NCBI RefSeq assembly: GCF_037572415.1 | Contig: NZ_JBBHLB010000016.1 | Span: forward strand, 1-64,000 | Source of the DNA: Flavonifractor porci | GTDB lineage: Bacteria; Bacillota; Clostridia; Oscillospirales; Oscillospiraceae | DNA: 64,000 nt | Direction: 5' to 3' | Shown: piece by piece, positions 1-8,741 of the stretch | Position numbering within the stretch: position 1 is the stretch's first letter | Layout of the letters: every line of letters begins with the position of its first letter | The notes under the pieces: generated by a model | Told to the model about the DNA's origin: nothing | The model's input: the letters and a program-made list of their open reading frames with translations, nothing else | Databases searched by the model: none | Made by a program: the position numbers and the translations under genes

Positions 1-921
1 CCCGTCCCAGAAATCAAGAGTAAGCAGGGGCTTGGTCTGGCGGAAAGCCTGGATCCGGCAGTGCAGATCCATCAGCTGTTCCTGAGAGGGGGAGCGCGGC
101 CCACCGTAGGCGGGGCAGGTAAAGAACCAACAGAATTTGGCGCCGCTGTCAATGACGCGGTCGTAATAATCTGCGGTAGCCACCAGATCCGCGTTATCCG
201 CCGTGCAACGACAGGCCACGCCGAAGGGCAATTTATATGCCTTCAGAAGCAGGGAGGCCCGCTGAGCGTCGGAAGGATCTACATCCACTTGAATGGCTGG
301 GAAGAGGTTACGAACCCGCAGCAGATCCTCACACAGGGAGGAGGTAATGGAGACGGGCGGTGTAAACACGGCAAAAACGCAGTCGGTATGCTTGTTGCAC
401 AGGGCAATGATCTCCTCCTGGCGGACCAGAGGGTTGCCTCCGCTGAAAATAAACAGGTGGCAGCCTCTGGACTTGCGGGCCTCCAGCTCTTCGTCCAGAC
501 TGTCAAACTCCATGGAGGGGCGTACCCCGAAAATGGAGGCGCCGCAGCCGGTGCAGTCCATGGCGCAGGGGAAGGAGGGATCAATGATCACGGACCAGGG
601 CGCCTCGTCCTGTCCCAGCTGTCCGGCCGCTTTTTTCGCCGGCCAATCCAGTAGATGGCCGTGAATGATGAAATTTTCAAAGATCTTCTTCAGAATGCGG
701 TTGTCGATATCGGTATACATACTTCGGATCAACTGGTGCCAGTTGTTATCCGGATCGGTCATGACCTGGTGGAACAAGGCCTGATAGGGAGGAGGGAGCC
801 GTTCCCCGGCATATTTGCCCAGCCACTCCATCAGCCTGGGAAGATTGGTATCAGGGTCACGATCCAGATAATCCAGGGCTTTGGAGATGCCAAATGCCTT
901 GAGCCGGGCCGGAATGCTCAT
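1..921 (-). CDS. Radical SAM protein, C-terminus beyond window edge
   Basis: 307 codons are visible and the frame runs off the left edge, so the C-terminus is missing. A radical SAM cluster motif C-x3-C-x2-C is present as CAMDCTGC at residues 119-126, preceded by a helical N-terminal region of about 110 residues. This class binds a [4Fe-4S] cluster and S-adenosylmethionine to start radical reactions; the substrate cannot be told from sequence. The start is ATG at 921 with AAAGGAGG nine bases upstream. It is transcribed divergently from the pyruvyl-transferase fusion gene. Family call is firm, function is unknown. Confidence 0.8.
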   Translation of the reverse strand, partial: MSIPARLKAFGISKALDYLDRDPDTNLPRLMEWLGKYAGERLPPPYQALFHQVMTDPDNNWHQLIRSMYTDIDNRILKKIFENFIIHGHLLDWPAKKAAGQLGQDEAPWSVIIDPSFPCAMDCTGCGASIFGVRPSMEFDSLDEELEARKSRGCHLFIFSGGNPLVRQEEIIALCNKHTDCVFAVFTPPVSITSSLCEDLLRVRNLFPAIQVDVDPSDAQRASLLLKAYKLPFGVACRCTADNADLVATADYYDRVIDSGAKFCWFFTCPAYGGPRSPSQEQLMDLHCRIQAFRQTKPLLTLDFWDG

Positions 922-1038
922 AGCTGTATACCCTCCTTTCGCCCGATAGCATGATGACGGCCGGCTTCCCCTAAAAAACGGAGGAGCGGCCTATCCACAA
1001 TAATCTATAGGATATCATACAGGTTCACAGTCCGCAAT

Positions 1039-1066
1039 ACCATAGACAAAATAGAAATCCTGTCAA
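1039..1066 (-). promoter_or_regulatory. Sigma-A promoter for the radical SAM gene
   Basis: On the minus strand TTGACA (1066-1061) is followed after 16 bases by TATGGT (1044-1039). It lies about 120 bases upstream of the radical SAM start codon. Confidence 0.5.
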
Positions 1067-1123
1067 TATTTCCGACAGAAGGAGCGGAATGTCTATGAAA
1101 ATAGCGGATTTCCATTCTGACGA

Positions 1124-1152
1124 TATACAACGGCCCATTCCTGTGGTATACT
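1124..1152 (+). promoter_or_regulatory. Sigma-A promoter for the pyruvyl-transferase fusion gene
   Basis: TATACA (1124-1129) and TATACT (1147-1152) are separated by 17 bases, 44 bases upstream of the ATG at 1196. The -35 is a 4/6 match and the -10 a 5/6 match. Confidence 0.5.
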
Positions 1153-1195
1153 AAATAGAATCATTACGGATAGCCTGCAAACGAGGAGTGAGCCT

Positions 1196-3514
1196 ATGCG
1201 CACCGGTCTCATCACATTCCATTTTGCTCATCACTATGGCGCACAGCTCCAGGCTCTGGCCACTATGAAGGCCATTCAGCGCCTGGGGCATGAGTGCCAG
1301 ATCATTGATTACCGTCTGCCCCATACCACCCGCACCAACGGGCTGTTCAAAAAGAGCACCTCTGTGCGGGATATGGCGTCAGATGCCCATACCGCCCTCC
1401 ATTACGCCGCCTTCCAGCGCCGGTTCCAGCGCTTTGAGGCCTTTGTGGCGGAGGAGATGGAGCTGTCTCCCCGGCGGTATACCGATTTCAGACAACTTCA
1501 GGACGCGCCTCCACCCTACGACGTCTATGTGTCGGGCAGCGATCAGATCTGGAATCCTTACATTTTTCAGGACAAGCAGTTTGATCCCGCTTTCCTGCTG
1601 GACTTCGTGAAGGAGGGCCGCCGCATTGCCTACGCCCCCAGCCTGGGCGTGCCTCAGCTGCCGGAGGACAAGTCAGCGGAGCTGAAGCGCTTTTTGGAGC
1701 CCTTCTCCGCACTGGCGGTCCGTGAGAAGCGGGGCCAGGTGCTGGTACGTCAGGTGGCCGGCCGGGAGGCCCGGGTGGTGCTGGACCCCACCCTGCTGCT
1801 CAACGGCGAGGACTGGGGCAAGCTGGCCGCGGCTCCCAGACACCAGGGTCCCTACATCCTGTGTTACTTTGTCTCCGATCCCGGAGAGGCGGCTCCCTAT
1901 GCCCAGGCCCTGTCCAGGCAGACGGGATGGCCCATCGTCCAGCTGGCGGGAGCCCGCCGGAAAATCGACGGGGCCAAAGAGATCGTCTTTGACGCCGGCC
2001 CCCGGGAGTTCCTGGGCCTGTTCCAGCACGCCGCCGCGGTGGTGACCAACTCCTTCCACGGAGCGGCCTTCTCCCTCCAGTTCAAGAAGGATTTCTTCAC
2101 CTCCATGTCCCCCAAGGAGCGGCGGGAGCCCACCTTCTCCCGCATCTACAGCCTGCTCTCCCGGCTGGGATGCGCCGACCGCATCATCGGTCTGGATACC
2201 ACTGCGCCCATCGACGCCAAGATGGACTATGACAAGGTCTATGAGAAGCTGGAGGCCGCTCGGGCGGACTCCCTGGCCTATCTGAAAGCGGCGGTGGAGG
2301 GCACCGCCCTGCCGGAGGAAATGGGCGCGGCCCAGGAGCAGGCCAAGCCCAACCTTTGTAAGGCGGAGGATTGTACCGGCTGTACCGCCTGTGCCGCTGT
2401 CTGCCCGGTGGGAGCCATTGAGATGAAACCCGACCATGAGGGCTTCCTGCGGCCTGTGGTGGGGGAGAAGTGCATCCTCTGTCGCAGGTGCGAAAGCGCC
2501 TGCCCCGCCCTGACTGAGCCGGTGAAGGGCCCTGATCCCAACTGCGCCCACGGGGTTTGGAACAAAGACGACCAGGTGCGCTCGGGCAGCTCCTCCGGCG
2601 GTGTGTTCTCTCTGCTGGCCGGCCATGTGCTGGACCAGGGAGGCGTGGTATTCGGCGCCGCCTTTGACGGCTATATGACGGTGCGCCATGCCTGTGCCGC
2701 TTCCATGGAGGAAGTGGCCGCCATGCGGGGTTCCAAGTATGTTCAGAGCGATCTTGGGGAAACCTTCCATCAGGTGAAAGAACAGCTGGAGGCGGGTAAG
2801 CCGGTGCTCTTTACCGGCCTTGCCTGCCAGGTGGACGGCCTGAAGCACTACCTGGGCCGGGACTACGACAACCTGCTTACCTGTGATCTGGTGTGCAACG
2901 GTGTGCCCTCTCCGGCGGTGTTCCAGGCCTATCTGAAAAAGCTGGGCATGGAGCACGGCGCGCCGGTCACCGGGCTGCGGTTCCGGGATAAGGCCCACGG
3001 CTGGTCCCACTCCCATATGACGGTCCGTTTTGCCGACGGAGGCAGCACCACTACCCCGCTCCATCGTACCACCTTTGGCCGGGGCTTCGGGATGCAGCTC
3101 TTCCTGCGGCCGGTGTGCGCCAAGTGCCGGTATACCAGCGTCAGCCGCCCGGCGGATCTGACTCTGGGTGACTTCTGGGGCCTGGACCCCAAGCTGAAGC
3201 TGCCCACCGACCGGGAGAAGGGGGTCTCCCTGGTGCTGGTTAACAGTGCCAAAGGTCAGAAGGTCTTTGACGCACTGGCGGACAAGCTGGGCCAGGTGGA
3301 GCGGCCTCTGGCCGAGGCGGTGGCGGGCAATCCCCGTCTGGCCTATCCTCTGACTCACAATGCCAAACGCGGGGCCTTCTTCGCGGCCTTTGCCGCCATG
3401 CCCTTCGACCAGGTGGAGCAGAAGTACCTCACCCCGCCCCCGCTGCCTTACCGGGCGGCAGCCAAGGTGCTCACCCCCAAGATGAAGGAGAAAATCCGCA
3501 AGATCCTGAAATAA
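1196..3514 (+). CDS. Polysaccharide pyruvyl transferase fused to ferredoxin and FrhB domains
   Basis: 772 residues. The first ~330 resemble the polysaccharide pyruvyl transferase family, which adds ketal-pyruvate to cell-surface sugars. Around residues 388-435 are two [4Fe-4S] ferredoxin motifs (CTGCTACAAVCP and CILCRRCESACP). The rest matches coenzyme F420 hydrogenase/dehydrogenase beta-subunit (FrhB) type proteins, with flavin-domain features such as TGLACQVDGLK and a further CAKC motif. In many gut bacteria these two proteins are neighbouring genes in capsule loci; here they are one polypeptide, with no other sugar genes beside it. Start ATG at 1196 has GAGGAGTGAG just upstream. The electron donor and sugar acceptor are unknown. 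Confidence 0.85.
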   Translation: MRTGLITFHFAHHYGAQLQALATMKAIQRLGHECQIIDYRLPHTTRTNGLFKKSTSVRDMASDAHTALHYAAFQRRFQRFEAFVAEEMELSPRRYTDFRQLQDAPPPYDVYVSGSDQIWNPYIFQDKQFDPAFLLDFVKEGRRIAYAPSLGVPQLPEDKSAELKRFLEPFSALAVREKRGQVLVRQVAGREARVVLDPTLLLNGEDWGKLAAAPRHQGPYILCYFVSDPGEAAPYAQALSRQTGWPIVQLAGARRKIDGAKEIVFDAGPREFLGLFQHAAAVVTNSFHGAAFSLQFKKDFFTSMSPKERREPTFSRIYSLLSRLGCADRIIGLDTTAPIDAKMDYDKVYEKLEAARADSLAYLKAAVEGTALPEEMGAAQEQAKPNLCKAEDCTGCTACAAVCPVGAIEMKPDHEGFLRPVVGEKCILCRRCESACPALTEPVKGPDPNCAHGVWNKDDQVRSGSSSGGVFSLLAGHVLDQGGVVFGAAFDGYMTVRHACAASMEEVAAMRGSKYVQSDLGETFHQVKEQLEAGKPVLFTGLACQVDGLKHYLGRDYDNLLTCDLVCNGVPSPAVFQAYLKKLGMEHGAPVTGLRFRDKAHGWSHSHMTVRFADGGSTTTPLHRTTFGRGFGMQLFLRPVCAKCRYTSVSRPADLTLGDFWGLDPKLKLPTDREKGVSLVLVNSAKGQKVFDALADKLGQVERPLAEAVAGNPRLAYPLTHNAKRGAFFAAFAAMPFDQVEQKYLTPPPLPYRAAAKVLTPKMKEKIRKILK

Positions 3515-3620
3515 CGGATACAATGTTTACAATTTGTTTGGGAATTTTCTCCCATGCCCTGATACACTGGGCACACATGGAAGCGGGGCGGCGGAGCCGC
3601 CCCTCGGGAGGTAATGATTT

Positions 3621-4502
3621 TTGAGTGTGATACAACGATGGCTGGACCGGTTCTGCTATAAGCATCCCCGGTTCGGCATCCCCAACCTGATGCTGGTGGT
3701 GGTCATCGGCAATGTTCTGGTGTGGCTGCTGGATCAGTTCAGTCAGGGCTTTTCCCTGTCCTCTGCCCTGTGTTTCGCCCCCTATTTTATTTTGCAGGGT
3801 GAGGTGTGGCGGCTGGTTACCTTTATCTTTGTGCCTACCACCAGTAACCTCTTTTTCCTGGCCATCTCCCTGTATTTCTACTACTGGATCGGCTCCATCC
3901 TGGAGCGGCAGTGGGGCGTGACCAAGTTTACGGTGTTTTATCTGCTGGGACTGGTGCTCAACATCATCGCCGGTTTCGTGCTATACGCCTTTTTCCCGGT
4001 GCCTGCGGTCACTGCCACCATGCACTACGTCAACCTGTCCATGTTCTTCTCCTTTGCCACCTTGTACGGGGAGATGCAGGTGCTGCTCTTTTTTGTGATC
4101 CCCATCAAAGTTAAGTGGCTGGCATGGCTGGACGCCGCTCTCTTTGCCTACGAGATCATTTACAATCTGGTGCAGATACCCAGGGTGGGAATGTATGCCT
4201 TGATCGGCGCCGTGATTCCTATCGTGGCCATCCTGAATTACCTGATCTTCTTCTGGGATGACCTGATGGCCAGCCTGGGCCGGGTAAAGCGGCAGACGGC
4301 CCACCGCCACTCCCGCCAGACCGTCAATTTCAAGCAGGCTGCCAAGCACGCCCAGCAAACCAAGGGTTATATCCACAAGTGTGCTGTCTGCGGCAAGACC
4401 GACACCGACTACCCCGACGAGGAGTTCCGGTACTGCTCCAAGTGCAACGGCTACTATTGCTACTGCTCGGAGCACATCCACAACCACGTCCACATCGAAT
4501 AA
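3621..4502 (+). CDS. Rhomboid-like membrane protein with C-terminal zinc ribbon
   Basis: 293 residues with about six hydrophobic segments between residues 20 and 215, in an arrangement like rhomboid proteases (a GEVWRLVTFIF segment after the first helix). The catalytic GxSG serine motif is not visible: the expected helix reads MHYVNLSMFFSFATLYG. It is therefore probably not an active protease. The C-terminus (about 250-290) carries paired cysteines CAVCGKTD, YCSKCNGYYCYC and a His tail, a likely zinc ribbon facing the cytoplasm. The start is TTG at 3621, nine bases after GGGAGG; the ATG at 3614 is out of frame. Role unknown. Confidence 0.65.
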   Translation: MSVIQRWLDRFCYKHPRFGIPNLMLVVVIGNVLVWLLDQFSQGFSLSSALCFAPYFILQGEVWRLVTFIFVPTTSNLFFLAISLYFYYWIGSILERQWGVTKFTVFYLLGLVLNIIAGFVLYAFFPVPAVTATMHYVNLSMFFSFATLYGEMQVLLFFVIPIKVKWLAWLDAALFAYEIIYNLVQIPRVGMYALIGAVIPIVAILNYLIFFWDDLMASLGRVKRQTAHRHSRQTVNFKQAAKHAQQTKGYIHKCAVCGKTDTDYPDEEFRYCSKCNGYYCYCSEHIHNHVHIE

Positions 4503-4509
4503 AAAGCCC

Positions 4510-4547
4510 AAAGGCGGCCCCATCGGAAGTCCGATGGGGCCGCCTTT
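4510..4547. terminator. Bidirectional intrinsic terminator
   Basis: A 17-bp perfect stem (4510-4526 with 4531-4547) with a four-base loop and A/T runs on both sides separates the convergent rhomboid-like gene and spoIIE. Confidence 0.85.
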
Positions 4548-4551
4548 TATA

Positions 4552-6897
4552 CTACCGCTTGTTGAGCCGGAGCACCAGGGCGGTGCGGTCGTCTGCTGTG
4601 CCAGCCTGCTGATCGCTCGCGTCGATGAGCTCCTGGGCCAGCTCCCGGGGGCTCTGACCGTCAAAGGCGGCCAGTTTGTCCCGCACCCACTGGTCCGGCT
4701 GTCCGCCGGTGACTCCGTCGCTGATGAGCAGCACGCAGTCTCCCGCCTCCAGCTTTAAGTGGGTCGCGTCGGGAGCGCCGCCTTCGCCCCCAGCCAACCC
4801 GGCAGGGAGGGCGCAGCCGGTGACCCGGCTGACGGCGGTTCCCTTTTTCACATAGCTGGGGGCCGCTCCGTATTTGTAGATGTCCCCCTCGCCGGTAAAA
4901 AGGTCCACCCGCAAAAGGTCGATGGTGGTGAAGCCGATCTCATCCTCCCCCCGGAGGGCCAGGGCGGAGCTGAGGGTCCGCAGGGCGTTTTCCGGCCGCA
5001 CCCCGGCCCGCAGGAACTGCTCCAGCAGCCGCACCGCCAGAGTGCTCTCCCGCTGGGCCAGCCGTCCCGAGCCCATACCGTCGCACAGCAGTACATAAAG
5101 TGCGCCGTCATCGTGCTTGAACCAGGCTCCCGTATCTCCCGATACGATCTGTCCGTCCTTTTTCCGGGCGGCTACTCCGGCCACCGCCATCAGCGGCTCA
5201 CTCTGCACCAGCACCAGCCTGTCCCGGCGGCCCTCCTCCACCAGACGGAGAGGGAAGTTCATCAGTTTGGCCAGCTTGTCTACCTGGCTGCTCTGCCGCA
5301 GGGGAGAGAGCCCAGCCCCCTCCAGCTCTACCCGTAAGTGGCCTGCTTCGTCGTAGTACACGGCCAACTCACATTCCAGGCCCTGAGCGGTGAGATATTG
5401 CCGCAGCCGCTTTTCCCGCACCGGGTCGGGAATCAGCTCGGCACTCAGCTCTGCCGCCGCCGCGCCCAGTACCTCGGCCAGCTCGCCGTACTGCCGGCAG
5501 ACCGCCGCCCGGTTCTCCCGCAGACGGCTCTGGTATTGCCGCCGGTAGAGCAGACCCGCCAGCTCCTCGTTGACGGCGGTGAGGAAGTCGGCAAACTTCA
5601 TGCAGCGGTTGGAGAAATAGGCGGGGAAGTCGCCACCATCGCCCCGGCCCCGCTCCAGCATGGCGGGCAGGGCGTCGTTGAGGGCATTGTAGGTGGACAC
5701 ATAGTCCCGCTGCCAGCAGGAGGTCTGGAGGGGACAGCGCTTGCACACCCGGTCTGCCGCCCGGTCAAAGATAGCGGCGGTATCATTGTCGTTGGGGCGG
5801 ACTGTGTGGAGGGTACCCCGCATGGATTCGTACAGACTCTTGAAAGCGGCGGCGGTGTCCTCCATCCGAGCCTTTACATAGGCCATGGCCCGCTCCTGGG
5901 TGCCGTGCTTGGGCTCCCGGGCTACCAGGGCCCCAACCTGCCGCAGCAGCTTGTCCGGCAGCAGAAGAAAGACCACCGAGGCGGCAAACACCTCGTAGAG
6001 CAGGGGAATGTACAGCCCGTCTTTCCAGGTCCACAGCACCGCCAGCGCGTTGGACAGCACATAGGCCAGAGTGGCGGCCAGCTTACCCTGGCGGTGGAAG
6101 ACGCCGGTCATCACCCCGGACAGAGCGTAGGCCATGGCGTAAAAGGGCATCCCGCCGGTGGACAGGTCCATGCCCAGACCTACTGCCACGCCGGCGGTGG
6201 CTCCGATGCTGACGCCCCCCTTGTAGGCCACAGCCATTACCGCTACCGCGGCGGCAAAGCGGCCCACCGACAGGTCTCCCAGCAGGGTCAGCTTGGACAG
6301 GGTGAGCAGCAGGGAACCCAACAGCAGCAGCAGGCTGATGGTCTGCCGGGCGGTCAGCCCCTCCTCCTCCCGCTTTTCGGTCCAGGGGGTGAAGGCAATG
6401 CGGTAGAAGTACACCGATGCCCCACACAGCAACAGTTCAGTGCCAAAGAAGATCAGACTCTCCGGTGTCCAGCCCTGGTCGGACAGATAGATGAAGCCGG
6501 TGACCCCGTCGATGGCGGCGGCCGCCAAAGGCATGAACCAGCTTTTCCGGTAGGCCCCCACATCAAAGAAGGCGAAGGCCACCGAAAAGACCAGCACACA
6601 GGCCGCCGCGTACCGCAGGCCCTCCACAAAGCCCTCCATGGTCAGGTAGCCAAAGCAGGCCCCCAGCAGAGCGCAGAAGCCGTCCAGGCCGGAGCCGGAG
6701 GCTCCCACCAGTCCCAGCCCAAAGGGGGCATAGCCCCCGAAGATCTCTGCCCCCGCCAGCAGGGCTCCCAGCAAAAAGCGGATGACGCACTCGGCAAAGC
6801 GCACCAGCGCCGGAGCACGGAATACCACCTTTCCCGTCTCCCGGGCCTCCTCCCGCAGCCGCGCCGCCTTGGTTTTCAGCTTCTCTTTTGTTGCCAT
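4552..6897 (-). CDS. spoIIE: Stage II sporulation protein E (PP2C phosphatase)
   Basis: 781 residues, close to the usual SpoIIE length (about 800). The N-terminal ~330 residues hold about ten hydrophobic helices; a cytoplasmic linker with a CKRCPLQTSCW cysteine cluster follows; the C-terminal ~200 residues form a PP2C phosphatase with metal-binding aspartates in LLCDGMGSG and LLISDGVTG. SpoIIE sits at the asymmetric septum and dephosphorylates SpoIIAA to activate sigma-F in the forespore. ATG at 6897 is preceded by AAAGGAGACAG. The gene ends in TAG, so this chromosome uses TAG as a normal stop. Confidence 0.95.
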   Translation of the reverse strand: MATKEKLKTKAARLREEARETGKVVFRAPALVRFAECVIRFLLGALLAGAEIFGGYAPFGLGLVGASGSGLDGFCALLGACFGYLTMEGFVEGLRYAAACVLVFSVAFAFFDVGAYRKSWFMPLAAAAIDGVTGFIYLSDQGWTPESLIFFGTELLLCGASVYFYRIAFTPWTEKREEEGLTARQTISLLLLLGSLLLTLSKLTLLGDLSVGRFAAAVAVMAVAYKGGVSIGATAGVAVGLGMDLSTGGMPFYAMAYALSGVMTGVFHRQGKLAATLAYVLSNALAVLWTWKDGLYIPLLYEVFAASVVFLLLPDKLLRQVGALVAREPKHGTQERAMAYVKARMEDTAAAFKSLYESMRGTLHTVRPNDNDTAAIFDRAADRVCKRCPLQTSCWQRDYVSTYNALNDALPAMLERGRGDGGDFPAYFSNRCMKFADFLTAVNEELAGLLYRRQYQSRLRENRAAVCRQYGELAEVLGAAAAELSAELIPDPVREKRLRQYLTAQGLECELAVYYDEAGHLRVELEGAGLSPLRQSSQVDKLAKLMNFPLRLVEEGRRDRLVLVQSEPLMAVAGVAARKKDGQIVSGDTGAWFKHDDGALYVLLCDGMGSGRLAQRESTLAVRLLEQFLRAGVRPENALRTLSSALALRGEDEIGFTTIDLLRVDLFTGEGDIYKYGAAPSYVKKGTAVSRVTGCALPAGLAGGEGGAPDATHLKLEAGDCVLLISDGVTGGQPDQWVRDKLAAFDGQSPRELAQELIDASDQQAGTADDRTALVLRLNKR

Positions 6898-7052
6898 GGT
6901 CCCTGTCTCCTTTGCTTTGGGGCGTATTTGCCCTTCCGGTATCAGAGACAGTGTAACCTATAAATTGGAAAAATATGGTCGGAACACGGCGCGGTTTTGG
7001 GTTTGGTCTGTGTTGGTTGAAACCAGATGCTCGTTTTTTGTGTTAAGATAGG

Positions 7053-7066
7053 TGAAAGCGCTTTCA
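7053..7066. promoter_or_regulatory. cre-like site (CcpA operator)
   Basis: TGAAAGCGCTTTCA is a perfect 14-base palindrome matching the Bacillus cre consensus TGWAANCGNTNWCA at every defined position. It lies 17 bases upstream of the sigma-factor ATG, downstream of any likely promoter, so a CcpA-type regulator bound here would block elongation. Confidence 0.6.
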
Positions 7067-7083
7067 AGTGTGGAGGTGAGCGG

Positions 7084-7644
7084 ATGGAGGAAGGAGAAGT
7101 GATCCAGCGGATGAAGCGGGGGGACCCTGCCGCCCTGGAGGCTTTGATGGACCGGGACATGGCCTTTGCCTGCGGGGTGGCCTCCTCCATTCTGCGGGAC
7201 GCCCCCAGGGATGTGGAGGAGGTGGTGTCCGATTCCTTCCTGGCCCTGTGGAATAACGCCCACAAGCTGGTGCCCGGCCGGGTGCGGGGCTATCTCAGTG
7301 CGATTGTCCGCAACAGAGCCAAAAACCGCCTGCGGGAACTGGGGAAGGAGCTGCCTCTGGAGGAGGATCTTCTAAACCTGGAGCCCTCCGGCGATCCGGG
7401 GCCTGCCGATTTTCTGGAGCAGGCGGAGCGGAAGGCCCTGGTGGCACAGCTGCTGGACTCCCTGTCCCTTCAGGACCGGGCCATCTTCCTGCGCCACTAC
7501 TACTACGGCCAGACGGTGGCCGAGATCGGCGCTGCCCTGGCCGTCAACCCTTCCACCGTCAAGGTGCGCCTCCACCGGGGGCGTAAAAAGCTGAAGGAAT
7601 TACTGTTGAAAAGGGGGTATCTCTGTGAAAATGCGGATCTCTGA
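7084..7644 (+). CDS. ECF-type RNA polymerase sigma factor
   Basis: 186 residues with sigma-70 region 2 (VEEVVSDSFLALWNNAHK) and a region 4 helix-turn-helix (VAEIGAALAVNPSTVKVRLH). The frame is open upstream, but ATG at 7084 has GGAGGTG at good spacing and the family begins here. It overlaps the next gene by 20 bases, the usual arrangement for a sigma factor and its anti-sigma. A cre-like palindrome precedes it, suggesting carbon catabolite control. Target promoters are unknown. Confidence 0.85.
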   Translation: MEEGEVIQRMKRGDPAALEALMDRDMAFACGVASSILRDAPRDVEEVVSDSFLALWNNAHKLVPGRVRGYLSAIVRNRAKNRLRELGKELPLEEDLLNLEPSGDPGPADFLEQAERKALVAQLLDSLSLQDRAIFLRHYYYGQTVAEIGAALAVNPSTVKVRLHRGRKKLKELLLKRGYLCENADL

Positions 7645-8701
7645 CCTGATGGATGGCTGGGAGGACCGCTCGGTGGAGCTTCCTCCCGGGCCGGAGGTGT
7701 CCCCGGAAAGGATACGGGAACGCACCATGAAGCTGCTGCATACCAAACCCAAACGCCGGCTGCTGCCCCGGCTGGCGGCCTGTGCCGCCGTGGCGGCGGC
7801 GCTTACCATTTCTGCTGTGGCCGCCTATCAAATCTGGGGCCCCGGCAATCTCTTTGATTCGTTCTTTACCCTTGAAAGCGCCCCCCTGGACGAGGGGCAG
7901 AAGGCTCTGCTGGACGAGATGGGTACTACCGATCTGTCCCCCTCCACCAGCAATGGCATTACCATTACCCCGCTGGCCTCGGTGTCTGATGCGTACAACT
8001 GCTATCTCCGCCTGCGGGTGGAGGCCCCGGAAGATACTGTCCTGCCCGATATGGGTACCCAGGAGGACCATGTGTTCCTGGATGTGGACCTGCGGGACAC
8101 CGTCACCGGCCAGAGGCTGGATTGGGGGTTACAGAAGGCGCGGTTCCTGCCGGACAGCACCCCTGGGGACAATGTGTTGGAGCTGGTTTTTATCCTCTAT
8201 GGCCGGCCGGGCGGTGTAGACTGGAACGACGGCGTATCCAAGACCCTGTATCTCACCGATCTGGCGCTCCGCCCCCGGAAAAGCACCTCCGGGGAGGAGC
8301 CTGTGGTTCTGGAGGGAACGTGGAGCTTCGCACTGGATCACCTCTACCAGAGCGAGATTGTGGAGGTGGACCCTGCCGGGGTCGCCCGCCTGGACACAGA
8401 GACCCGGGCGATGGTCACGCTGGAATCGCTGATCCTCTCCCCGCTGTCGGTCAGCTTCACCCTCTCCTATCCTTCGGACGCGGGTCCCTTTGTCCACTAT
8501 GAATTGACACTGGTCTGCAAGGATGGCTCTGCCGTTACCATCAACGGGGCAAACGGATATGGCGATCCAGGCCCGGATGGACCAGGCGGCCTGGACTACT
8601 TTTACGGTGTCTCCGCCTTTGACATCCCCATTCCGTTGGAGAGGATCGACCATATCCAGTTCGGAGACTGCTCCATTTTCCTGCCGGACACAACTCAATA
8701 G
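7625..8701 (+). CDS. Membrane-anchored anti-sigma-like protein (DUF4179 type)
   Basis: 358 residues from GTG at 7625, preceded by AAAAGGGGGT. A short cytoplasmic N-terminus (about 45 residues) is followed by one transmembrane helix (LAACAAVAAALTISAVAAY) and a large extracytoplasmic domain of beta-rich character. This layout, and the overlap with the sigma gene, fit a cognate anti-sigma factor that senses the outside. No catalytic motif is visible. The stop is TAG. Confidence 0.65.
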   Translation: MKMRISDLMDGWEDRSVELPPGPEVSPERIRERTMKLLHTKPKRRLLPRLAACAAVAAALTISAVAAYQIWGPGNLFDSFFTLESAPLDEGQKALLDEMGTTDLSPSTSNGITITPLASVSDAYNCYLRLRVEAPEDTVLPDMGTQEDHVFLDVDLRDTVTGQRLDWGLQKARFLPDSTPGDNVLELVFILYGRPGGVDWNDGVSKTLYLTDLALRPRKSTSGEEPVVLEGTWSFALDHLYQSEIVEVDPAGVARLDTETRAMVTLESLILSPLSVSFTLSYPSDAGPFVHYELTLVCKDGSAVTINGANGYGDPGPDGPGGLDYFYGVSAFDIPIPLERIDHIQFGDCSIFLPDTTQ

Positions 8702-8708
8702 GCAAAAA

Positions 8709-8737
8709 GGTCCCGGACCAGTGGTCCGGGATCTTTT
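8709..8737. terminator. Intrinsic terminator, probably bidirectional
   Basis: A GGTCCCGGACCA / TGGTCCGGGATC stem with a T-run lies between the convergent anti-sigma gene and the racemase gene. Confidence 0.75.
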
Positions 8738-8741
8738 ATAC

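Noticed and set aside
1673..3523. Long minus-strand frame (616 codons) opposite the pyruvyl-transferase fusion
   Set aside because: It is an antisense shadow caused by high GC; it has no domain and the plus-strand frame has clear motifs.
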